DNA of 64,000 nucleotides, taken from NCBI RefSeq assembly GCF_002863225.1, contig NZ_PKEK01000090.1, forward strand, positions 1 to 64,000, written 5' to 3'. The notes beneath the pieces were generated by a model, which worked only from the letters and a program-made list of their open reading frames with translations, searched no databases and was not told the origin of the DNA. Below are positions 42,683-49,981 of the stretch, piece by piece; position 1 is the stretch's first letter; each line of letters begins with the position of its first letter. Source of the DNA: Mycobacterium sp. (GTDB lineage Bacteria > Actinomycetota > Actinomycetes > Mycobacteriales > Mycobacteriaceae). The translations under genes and the position numbers were made by a program.

Positions 42683-44281
42683 TTAGCCGAGCAGGCCGTG
42701 CAGATCGCGTCGCGAGATCTTGCCGGTGCTGCTGCGGGGCAATTCATCGAGCACGATGATCTCCCGCGGCACCTTGTAGTTGGCCAGATTCTCCCGGACA
42801 TGCTGCTTGAGGTCATCGCCGGTGGCCGACGCGCCCGGCGTCAGAACCACGAAGGCGGCAAGCCGTTGTCCGTACTGTTCGTCGTCGACGCCCAGCACGG
42901 TGGCGTCGGCGACATCGGGGTGCAACCCCAGTGTCTTCTCCACCTCGATCGGGTAGACGTTTTCTCCGCCGGAGACGATCATCTCGTCGTCGCGGCCGAC
43001 GACATAGAGGCGCCCCGCCTCATCGAGCCGGCCGACATCGCCGGACGCCATGAAGCCGTCGTGGAAGTTCTTCCCCCCGCCGGATGTGTAGCCGTCGAAG
43101 CGGTTCGAGTTTCGGACGAAGATCTGGCCGACCTCACCGGTGGGCACCGGCCGATGCTCGGAGTCGAGGATGCGAATCTCGGTACCCACAGCGGGTTTTC
43201 CAGCGGTGTCGGGTGCCGCCCGCAGATCCTCGGGTGTGGCGGTCGCGATCATGCCCGCTTCGGTTGCGTTGTAGTTGTTGTAGAGAATGTCGCCGAACTC
43301 GTCCATGAATTTCGTGACGACGTCGGGCCGCATCCGCGACCCGGACGCGGTGGCGAATCTGAGAGAGCGACCGCTGTACCGGTGGCGCACTTCATCGGGC
43401 AGATCCATGATCCGGTCGAACATCACCGGCACCACGCACAGTCCGGTGGCTTGGTGCCGGTCGATCAGGTCGAGGGTGGCCTCCGGATCGAACTTGCGCC
43501 GGGTGGCCACCGTGCAGCCGAGCGACGCGGCGAAGACAAGCTGCGAGAATCCCCAGGCGTGGAACATCGGCGCCACCACGACCGTCGTCTCCTCGGTGTG
43601 CCACGGCACCCGGTCCAGGATCGCTTTGAGCTCGGTCGCACCACCGCCGGAATGCTTGGCGCCCTTGGGGTTTCCAGTGGTGCCCGAGGTCAGCATGATC
43701 ATCTTGCCGGTGCGATCCGCCTTGACCGGCCGATCGCCGAGATGGCCGCCGATCAGCTGCTCGACGGTGACGTCGTGCTGATCGGGGTGGTCGGTCCAGG
43801 CGACGATCCGGGTGACGCCGGATTTGTCGGCCAGCGCCCGATCGACCGACTCGGCGAACTCTTCGTCATAGATCACCGCGTCCGCGCCCTCACGATTCAC
43901 CACGTCGGCCAGCGCCGGTCCGGCGAACGACGTGTTGAGCAGCAGGACGTCGGCGCCGATCCGGTTCGCCGCGATCAACGCCTCGACGAAGCCGCGGTGA
44001 TTGCGGCACATGATGGCCACCACCTCCGGCGTTCCACCCGGCAAGCCCTGCAGCGCAACGGTCAGCGCGTCGGCACGCCGGTCGAGTTCGCGGTACGTCA
44101 GCGAACCCAGTTCGTCGATCAACGCGGCCCGGTTCGGGCACCGTTGGGCGGACATCCCGAATCCGCTTGTGACGGTGAGCCCTTCGCGGCGGACCACGCC
44201 GACGATGCGCAGATACTTGTCGGGTCGCATCGGCGCGATGATGCCCGCGCGGACCATGCTGCCCAGCAGACCGAGCGCCAT
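42683..44281 (-). CDS. Acyl-CoA synthetase, FadD12-like
   Basis: AMP-forming acyl-CoA ligase of 532 residues. It has the P-loop MIMLTSGTTGNPKGAKHSGG, the NNYNATEAG adenine site, the GDVGRLDEAGRLYVVGRDDEM hinge and the catalytic lysine in LPRSSTGKISRRDL. A hydrophobic N-terminal stretch (MALGLLGSMVRAGIIAP) could associate with the membrane. The pair with the downstream-strand PlsC-like gene, two bases away, recalls Rv1427c (fadD12) and Rv1428c in M. tuberculosis, where they also lie near a WS/DGAT gene (Rv1425). Likely provides acyl-CoA for complex-lipid synthesis. Confidence 0.88.
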   Translation of the reverse strand: MALGLLGSMVRAGIIAPMRPDKYLRIVGVVRREGLTVTSGFGMSAQRCPNRAALIDELGSLTYRELDRRADALTVALQGLPGGTPEVVAIMCRNHRGFVEALIAANRIGADVLLLNTSFAGPALADVVNREGADAVIYDEEFAESVDRALADKSGVTRIVAWTDHPDQHDVTVEQLIGGHLGDRPVKADRTGKMIMLTSGTTGNPKGAKHSGGGATELKAILDRVPWHTEETTVVVAPMFHAWGFSQLVFAASLGCTVATRRKFDPEATLDLIDRHQATGLCVVPVMFDRIMDLPDEVRHRYSGRSLRFATASGSRMRPDVVTKFMDEFGDILYNNYNATEAGMIATATPEDLRAAPDTAGKPAVGTEIRILDSEHRPVPTGEVGQIFVRNSNRFDGYTSGGGKNFHDGFMASGDVGRLDEAGRLYVVGRDDEMIVSGGENVYPIEVEKTLGLHPDVADATVLGVDDEQYGQRLAAFVVLTPGASATGDDLKQHVRENLANYKVPREIIVLDELPRSSTGKISRRDLHGLLG

Positions 44282-44283
44282 GG

Positions 44284-45090
44284 CTATCCGATTACCGGTA
44301 GCCGGCGTTCCTTGGCCAGCCCGTCCAGTGTTTTCTGCATGACGCGCCGGACGTGCGAGTCGACTGTGTCGATGTCGGGGTTGTCACCGAATTCCGCTGC
44401 CACGTCGATAGGTTCGAGCACCTGCATGACGATCTTGGTGGGCAGCGGCACGTTGACCGGCAGCACCGCGGACACGCCGAAGGGAAATCCGATCGAAATA
44501 GGCATGATTTTCACCCGCAGCATTTTGTCGAGCCGCAGCAGCTTGGCCAGACCCGTTCCGCGGGACAGGTAGAGTTGGCTTTCCTGGCCGCCGATGGCTA
44601 CCGCCGGCACGATAGGCACCCCGGCGTTCAGTGCGGCGCGCACGTATCCCGTGCGGCCGTCGAAGTCGATCACGTTCTCCGACAACGTCGGTCGGTACAC
44701 GTCGTAGTCGCCGCCGGGGAACACCACCACCACCCCGCCGGACCGCAGCGCCTCGTCGGCGTTCTCGTGGTTGGCGCGAATGAAGCCGGCGCGGCGGAAG
44801 AAATCACCGGTCGGGCCCATGAAGATGAAGTCGTGGCTCAGCGTGTAAACCGGACGGTCGAATCCGAATCGCTCGTAAAATCCCGTCGCGAACACCGGCA
44901 CGTCCACGGGAAACAGCCCGCCGGAGTGGTTGGCCACCACCAGCGCACCACCCGGGGGGAAAGACTCCAAGCCGCGGACCTCTGCCCGGTGGTAACCCTT
45001 GATCAGCGGACGCAGCCAGCCCATCACGCGCTCGGTGAGCCCGGGATCCCATTTGGTTATCTCGGTGGGTTCGACATCGTTGTCAGCCAT
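44284..45090 (-). CDS. PlsC/LPLAT-like acyltransferase (MGAT-like branch)
   Basis: A 268-residue acyltransferase of the lysophospholipid acyltransferase superfamily. The first motif is VVANHSGGLFPVDVPVF, with His and Asp spaced as in the MGAT-like branch and not the strict HX4D. Then come FFRRAGFIRANHENADEAL (second motif), VVVFPGGDYDVYRPT (third, FPEG-type with Gly-Gly) and VPIVPAVAIGG (fourth). Probably acylates a lyso-lipid or acylglycerol at the inner membrane. First gene of the pair with the FadD12-like ligase (2-bp spacing), so the two are co-expressed. Divergent from echA1. Confidence 0.85.
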   Translation of the reverse strand: MADNDVEPTEITKWDPGLTERVMGWLRPLIKGYHRAEVRGLESFPPGGALVVANHSGGLFPVDVPVFATGFYERFGFDRPVYTLSHDFIFMGPTGDFFRRAGFIRANHENADEALRSGGVVVVFPGGDYDVYRPTLSENVIDFDGRTGYVRAALNAGVPIVPAVAIGGQESQLYLSRGTGLAKLLRLDKMLRVKIMPISIGFPFGVSAVLPVNVPLPTKIVMQVLEPIDVAAEFGDNPDIDTVDSHVRRVMQKTLDGLAKERRLPVIG

Positions 45091-45178
45091 TTGGCAGTGA
45101 TGGTAGCCGAGCCGCTACGGCTCGATACCATCTCCTCGAAAGCCGTACTGGAAATCTATCAAGGAGTGTCACACCGCC

Positions 45179-45958
45179 GTGAGCACTGAAGAAGCCACCG
45201 AACCCGAAGTCCTGGTCGAGCAGCGGGACCGGATCCTGATCATCACCATCAACCGGCCCAAGGCCAAGAACGCGGTCAACTCCGCGGTGGCCCATGGTCT
45301 GGCCGATGCGGTGGACAAACTCGACGGCGACCCCGGCCTGTCTGTCGGCATCGTGACCGGTGCGGGCGGCTCCTTCTGCGCGGGTATGGACCTCAAGGCG
45401 TTCGCCCGCGGCGAGGTTCCCATCGTCGAGGGACGCGGGATGGGCTTCACCGAGCGCGGTCCGGTCAAGCCGCTGATCGCGGCGGTGGAGGGCTACGCGT
45501 TGGCCGGCGGCACCGAGTTGGCGCTGGCCACCGACCTGATCGTGGCATCCAGGGACGCGTCGTTCGGCATCCCCGAGGTCAAGCGCGGCCTGGTCGCCGG
45601 CGGTGGGGGACTGCTGCGACTGCCCGAGCGCATCCCACCGGCTGTCGCGATGGAGTTGGCGCTGACCGGTGAGAGCTTCACCGCCGAGCGGGCCCACGCG
45701 TTGGGGATGGTCAACGTGCTCGCCGAACCAGGCGGCGCGCTGGACGCGGCGATCGACCTGGCCGAGCGGATCACCGCCAACGGGCCGCTTGCGGTGGCCG
45801 CGACCAAACAGATCATCGTCGAGTCCCGCGGTTGGAGCCCCGACGAGCGTTTCGCCAAGCAGAACAACATCCTGATGCCGGTGTTCGGCTCCAACGACGC
45901 CAAGGAAGGCGCGATCGCGTTCGCTGAGAAGCGGCCGGCCAAGTGGACCGGCTCGTAG
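45179..45958 (+). CDS. echA1: Enoyl-CoA hydratase EchA1-like
   Basis: Crotonase-fold hydratase (259 residues) for the second step of beta-oxidation. The N-terminal IITINRPKAKNAVNSAVAHG, first oxyanion strand GSFCAGMDLKAFARG and second VEGYALAGGTELALATDLIVA are clear. The position of the first catalytic Glu lies in the region PLIAAVEGYALAGG and the second region is GIPEVKRGLVAGGGG, where Glu is present. The C-terminal EKRPAKWTGS is typical of EchA1. Start GTG 45179 follows AAGGAG by 12 bases. Corresponds to Rv0222, divergent from the PlsC-like gene. Confidence 0.9.
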   Translation: MSTEEATEPEVLVEQRDRILIITINRPKAKNAVNSAVAHGLADAVDKLDGDPGLSVGIVTGAGGSFCAGMDLKAFARGEVPIVEGRGMGFTERGPVKPLIAAVEGYALAGGTELALATDLIVASRDASFGIPEVKRGLVAGGGGLLRLPERIPPAVAMELALTGESFTAERAHALGMVNVLAEPGGALDAAIDLAERITANGPLAVAATKQIIVESRGWSPDERFAKQNNILMPVFGSNDAKEGAIAFAEKRPAKWTGS

Positions 45959-45962
45959 GGGC

Positions 45963-46988
45963 TCAGGCGGCCCGATCTTCCTCGGCGTCCGCGCTGTCTT
46001 CCATGGTGACCGGACCGGCCACTCCCGCCGCGGCGTCGGTGGTCGGTACCGGCGCCAGCCCCGGCTCCGGGGTGAGCAGCATGGTGGCGCGGGCGTCGAG
46101 CACATGCCCGATGAAGAAGTCGTAGAGCAGGATGCCGACGACGGCGCCGAGTAGCGGCACGAACACCGGGATCCACCAGTAATTGGTCGTCTGCCCATAG
46201 TCGCCGGGCAACGCCAGCTTGTCCCACCCCTCGAGCCAGGCGAACACCCGCGGACCGAGTTCGCGCGCCGGGTTGAGCGCGTAGCCGGCGTTGGTGCCGT
46301 AGGAGCAGCCGATCACCGCGATCACGAAGCCGATCAGCAACGGGGCCAGGTTGCCCGCGGGCGCCTGGTTGCGGTTGTCGATCAGCGCGGCGATCAGCAC
46401 GATCAGGATCGCGGTGCCGACCAGCTGATCGACGACCGGCCCGAGGTAGCCGCCGTGGAAGTACTGGGCGGGCGAGGTGCCGAAGATCCCGTAGGTGTCC
46501 ATGGCGTTCGATCGGTCGACCCCGGCGTCGTGCGCTTCGATGGCGGCGCGGTAGACCGCGTACACCGCCCCGGCGGCGCAGAACGCGCCGGCAAGTTGCG
46601 CCACCCAATACGGAATCACGTTGCGCCAGGCAAACTTTCGCGCAACCGCGAAGGCGAGCGTGACCGCCGGATTGAAGTGGGCGCCGCTGATGCCGCCGGA
46701 GACGTAAGCGGCCAGCGTCACCGCGAACGCCCAGCCGAAGACGTTGATCAGCCAGTTGTCCGGCCCGAACGGCATGGTCTGCCGGCCGGATCCCGGCAGG
46801 CCGACGATATTCACGGCGCAGGTGCCGAGGCCGAGCAGCAGCAGCACGAAGGTGCCGAAGAACTCGGCCAGCATCGCGCCCGCGATGCCGGCGCGCAGCC
46901 TGGTGAAGGTGGAATGGATGGCAGGTGGTGCTGATTGCAGGGTCGTCAATGCGCTGGTCCCCCAACTCGCTCGTGGTTGCTTGGTCAA
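45963..46988 (-). CDS. Aquaporin-family glycerol/water channel (GlpF-like)
   Basis: MIP-family channel of 341 residues with six membrane helices and two half-helices carrying ISGAHFNPAVTLA and GYALNPARELGPRVF. The second box of glycerol facilitators normally reads NPARD; here the Asp is Glu. The long loop before helix 4 and the ~60-residue hydrophilic, acidic C-terminal tail make it longer than typical GlpF (about 280). Likely conducts glycerol and small polyols or water. No glycerol kinase is adjacent. M. tuberculosis lacks such a channel as far as remembered, so this is accessory. Convergent with echA1 (4-bp gap). Confidence 0.92.
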   Translation of the reverse strand: MTKQPRASWGTSALTTLQSAPPAIHSTFTRLRAGIAGAMLAEFFGTFVLLLLGLGTCAVNIVGLPGSGRQTMPFGPDNWLINVFGWAFAVTLAAYVSGGISGAHFNPAVTLAFAVARKFAWRNVIPYWVAQLAGAFCAAGAVYAVYRAAIEAHDAGVDRSNAMDTYGIFGTSPAQYFHGGYLGPVVDQLVGTAILIVLIAALIDNRNQAPAGNLAPLLIGFVIAVIGCSYGTNAGYALNPARELGPRVFAWLEGWDKLALPGDYGQTTNYWWIPVFVPLLGAVVGILLYDFFIGHVLDARATMLLTPEPGLAPVPTTDAAAGVAGPVTMEDSADAEEDRAA

Positions 46989-47124
46989 CTACTTGCGGCC
47001 TCGGAGCGGGGTAACCGGTCGATTTGCAGGTAAACGGTCCATCGACCGTGACGTCGGCCACGGCGTGGGGGGCAATGTGACGTCATCTAAACTGGCATGA
47101 CACTTCTGCCAGGCTTTGTAACGT

Positions 47125-48666
47125 GTGGACTCCACAGAAAGTGCGAGCGTGAGTATTTCGCTACTTCTCGAGATGGCCAGCTCGAGCGATCCCGAGCGGA
47201 CGGCCGTCGTCTCCGGAGACGTTCGGATGACGACCCAGCAGCTCAGCGATCTCGCCGACGGCGGCGCCGGAATCATCGCGGCCTCGGGGGCGTCGCACGT
47301 CGTCTACGTGGGAGTCGGCGGCGCGATGCTGCCGCTGCTGATCTTCGCGTCGGCGCGGGCCGGACAAACGTTCACGCCGATCAACTACCGGCTGTCTGCC
47401 GAGGGCATCAAGACGCTGATCGCGCGGCTGCCCGATCCGCTGGTGGTCGCCGACAGCCGTTACCTCGACGAGCTGGGTGGGCCGGCCGGTCTGGACGGGG
47501 TGGCGAAACAGGCCATCCTGTCCGACGACTTCCTGGCGCAGGCCCGCGACGCCGAGCCGGCGGTGGAGTTCGCCGATCCGGACTCGGTGGGCATCGTGTT
47601 GTTCACCTCAGGTACGACATCGCAACCCAAAGCCGTTGAGCTGACTCACAACAACCTGACCAGTTATGTCACCGGCACCGTCGAGTTCGGTTCCGCCGAG
47701 GCGACCGACGGTGCGTTGATCTGCGTACCGCCGTACCACATCGCCGGGGTGAGCGCGGCGTTGTCGAATCTGTACGCCGGACGCAAGATGGTCTACTTGC
47801 CCGTCTTCGAAGCGCAGGAGTGGCTGCGGCTGATCGACGCCGAGCACGTCACCAGTGCGACGGTGGTGCCGACCATGCTGGACCGGATCGTCACTGTGCT
47901 GGAGGGCGGCGCGCACCGGCTGCCGTCGCTGCGCAACCTCGCCTACGGCGGCTCGAAGGTGCCGCTGCCGTTGGTGCGCCGGGCTTTGGAGCTGCTGCCG
48001 CACGTCGGCTTCGTCAACGCCTACGGTCTGACCGAGACCAGCTCGACGATCGCCGTGCTGACCCCGGACGATCACCGCGAGGCGCAGGGCGCCGCTGATC
48101 CGTCGGTGCTGAAGAGGTTGGGTTCGGTCGGGCAGCCGGTGCCCAGCGTCGAAGTGCAGATCCGGGGCGAGGACGGCACGGTGCTGCCGGCGGGGCAGAC
48201 CGGCGAGCTGTTCGTCCGCGGCGAGCAGGTGTCCGGCCGCTACACCGGGATCGGATCGGTGCTCGACGCGCAGGGGTGGTTCCCGACCAAGGACATCGCC
48301 ATGCTCGACGAGGGCGGCTACCTGTTCATCGGTGGGCGCAGCGACGACACGATCATTCGCGGCGGCGAGAACATCGCACCCGCCGAACTTGAAGATGTGT
48401 TGGTCGAGCACCCGGACGTGCGCGACGTCGCGGTGGTCGGCGTCGAGGATCCGCAGTGGGGGCAGGCGATCGTCGCGGTGGTGGTGCCGGCCGCCGGCGC
48501 CGAACCCGACGCGGAGGAATTGCGTGAGCACGTCCGCAAGAGTTTGCGGGGGTCACGGACCCCTGACCGGGTAGTCTTCCGCGACGAGCTGCCCACCAAC
48601 GCGACGGGCAAAGTGCTTCGCCGCGAGATCGTCGAAGAGCTTCGCGCCGCTCCGGCCGAGCAGTAA
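47125..48666 (+). CDS. AMP-forming acyl-CoA synthetase (FadD family)
   Basis: A 513-residue adenylate-forming ligase. The P-loop is VLFTSGTTSQPKAVELTHNN, where a Ser-Gln pair replaces the usual Gly-x. The adenine site is NAYGLTETSS, the hinge GWFPTKDIAMLDEGGYLFIGGRSDD, and the catalytic lysine sits in LPTNATGKVLRREI. Start GTG 47125 has no obvious ribosome-binding site, so GTG 47149 is possible. A small gene of unknown function follows 21 bp later, with AACCGAGGATCGAG as its ribosome-binding region. The two probably act together. Confidence 0.9.
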   Translation: MDSTESASVSISLLLEMASSSDPERTAVVSGDVRMTTQQLSDLADGGAGIIAASGASHVVYVGVGGAMLPLLIFASARAGQTFTPINYRLSAEGIKTLIARLPDPLVVADSRYLDELGGPAGLDGVAKQAILSDDFLAQARDAEPAVEFADPDSVGIVLFTSGTTSQPKAVELTHNNLTSYVTGTVEFGSAEATDGALICVPPYHIAGVSAALSNLYAGRKMVYLPVFEAQEWLRLIDAEHVTSATVVPTMLDRIVTVLEGGAHRLPSLRNLAYGGSKVPLPLVRRALELLPHVGFVNAYGLTETSSTIAVLTPDDHREAQGAADPSVLKRLGSVGQPVPSVEVQIRGEDGTVLPAGQTGELFVRGEQVSGRYTGIGSVLDAQGWFPTKDIAMLDEGGYLFIGGRSDDTIIRGGENIAPAELEDVLVEHPDVRDVAVVGVEDPQWGQAIVAVVVPAAGAEPDAEELREHVRKSLRGSRTPDRVVFRDELPTNATGKVLRREIVEELRAAPAEQ

Positions 48667-48687
48667 CTCCAACCGAGGATCGAGATC

Positions 48688-48984
48688 ATGATCAAAAACG
48701 GAACCCGTCTGGCCAGTCAGGTCTGCGACACCCAGGTGATCGTCGTCCGCAGCGCCGACAGCCTCGACGATTTGCGCTGCGGTGGCGCGCCGATGGTCGA
48801 GTTGGGTGCCGAGCGTTCCGGTGAGCTGGATCCCGCGTTCTCCGACGGAGCCATCATGGGTAAGCGCTACGTCGACGACGCCGGAGCCGAGGTATTGGTG
48901 ACCAAGGCCGGCGCCGGAACGTTGTCGGTGGGCCAGACGGCGTTGAGCCTCAAGGAAGCCAAGCCGCTACCGGCCAGCGACTAG
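48688..48984 (+). CDS. Small conserved protein of unknown function next to a FadD gene
   Basis: A 98-residue soluble protein, probably mostly beta-structured, with two cysteines (13 and 31: ASQVCDTQVIVVR and DDLRCGGAPM) and an alternating hydrophobic pattern afterwards (RYVDDAGAEVLVTKAGAGTL). Spacing of the cysteines could hold a metal or disulphide, but there is only one pair. No family is recognised. It lies 21 bp after an acyl-CoA ligase and ends 3 bp from the convergent TetR gene, so it is probably co-expressed with the ligase. Confidence 0.75.
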   Translation: MIKNGTRLASQVCDTQVIVVRSADSLDDLRCGGAPMVELGAERSGELDPAFSDGAIMGKRYVDDAGAEVLVTKAGAGTLSVGQTALSLKEAKPLPASD

Positions 48985-48987
48985 CAA

Positions 48988-49608
48988 TCAGCTCTGCGGC
49001 ACGCCGTTTCGGCGCACGAATTCCCTTGCCTTGACCAGGAATTCGAGCTGCTCGTAGACCTTGTGTAGTGGTTCGCTGCTGCGGGTGGATCGACACAGCA
49101 CGACGGCGCCCTCCAGCGTGGCGATCGACATGACCGCCAGCGAGTCCGCGTCGGATTCTCCGAAGCCGTCGGCGACGAACGCCCAGGTGAGCGCCGTCCG
49201 CCAGTGCGCGAAGATGCGCGCGGCCTCGGCGGCCAGCCGGACTTCGTCATCGCCCGATCCGATCGCCGCGGCGACCACCGGGCAGCCGGCGTGGAAGTCG
49301 CTGTCGGCGAGCACCCGCTCCCAGAAGTCGACGAATTGCCGGACCAGCACCTTCGCGCCCCGGCCGGCGGCGTCGTCGATGTCCGCGGTGATCGCGTCGC
49401 CGGCGTACTGCAGCGCCTCGGCCAGGATCTGATTGCGGCCGTCGGGGAAGTGGTAGTACACCGAGCCGCGGGGAGCGCCGCTGCGATGCAGTACCTCGTC
49501 GATGGTCACGCCGGCGGCGCCGCGTTCGCGCATGACTTCGGCCGCACTGACCAGCATTCTGGTGCGGGTGTTGCCGCGGGTGCGGCGTGACTGAGTGGCT
49601 GACGTCAT
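48988..49608 (-). CDS. TetR-family transcriptional regulator (LmrA/YxaF-like)
   Basis: A 206-residue repressor. The helix-turn-helix lies in residues 20-60 (AAEVMRERGAAGVTIDEVLHR then GAPRGSVYYHFPDGRNQI). The C-terminal domain has DFHAGCPVVAAAIGS, where the GCPV stretch is typical of LmrA/YxaF-type regulators. The start chosen is ATG 49608 (MTSATQSRRTR); an upstream frame to 49740 shadows a small ORF. A promoter with repeated TAAGA elements lies upstream at 49798-49839 and may be its operator. Likely controls its own operon or the convergent ligase gene. Confidence 0.88.
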   Translation of the reverse strand: MTSATQSRRTRGNTRTRMLVSAAEVMRERGAAGVTIDEVLHRSGAPRGSVYYHFPDGRNQILAEALQYAGDAITADIDDAAGRGAKVLVRQFVDFWERVLADSDFHAGCPVVAAAIGSGDDEVRLAAEAARIFAHWRTALTWAFVADGFGESDADSLAVMSIATLEGAVVLCRSTRSSEPLHKVYEQLEFLVKAREFVRRNGVPQS

Positions 49609-49627
49609 ACAGGTGTGGGGCGGGCCG

Positions 49628-49783
49628 TCAGGCTGCGGGGCTTTGGCGAAGCTGCGGCATCCGCCACTGGAGGGACCTGATGGACCGCGCATTGAACCGC
49701 GCCGGCCGCAGCGTGCTGCGGCGCAGACCTGCCCATTCACCGCTCAGGCGGTAGCCGGCGACATTGAGTTCGACGATCAGCAT
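49628..49783 (-). CDS. Small ORF of 51 residues upstream of tetR
   Basis: A short minus-strand frame encodes MLIVELNVAGYRLSGEWAGL and then a basic Arg-rich tail (about eleven Arg residues). ATG 49783 has AGGAG six bases upstream, and a promoter with -35 TTGCTT and -10 TATGGT sits before it. It ends 20 bp from the tetR start and would be its upstream operon partner or leader peptide. No family is recognised. Because the only support is a good ribosome-binding site, promoter and codon use, it may be spurious. Confidence 0.45.
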   Translation of the reverse strand: MLIVELNVAGYRLSGEWAGLRRSTLRPARFNARSIRSLQWRMPQLRQSPAA

Positions 49784-49797
49784 GGTCATCTCCTGAG

Positions 49798-49839
49798 GAC
49801 TATGTAAGAGACCATATAAGACTCGCGTCCAGCAAGCAA
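49798..49839 (-). promoter_or_regulatory. Promoter and candidate operator of the small ORF-tetR unit
   Basis: On the minus strand -35 TTGCTT (49839-49834) and -10 TATGGT (49816-49811) are spaced by exactly 17 bases. The -10 zone is overlapped by a direct repeat TAAGAGAC/TAAGACTC on the plus strand (49805-49812, 49817-49824) with TATG and CATA flanks, a likely binding site for the TetR protein itself. Confidence 0.55.
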
Positions 49840-49981
49840 CTCGAATATCGCTTCGGTGCTGGCTAAAGCCGGATATGACCTGTTGGATCTACCGCGACTC
49901 ATTACCCACCTGAGGGCGCCGTTAAGCCTTCTTGCATAAAAGTGCGCGCAATCTCATCCGGAGGGTCACTCCACCTGCAAA

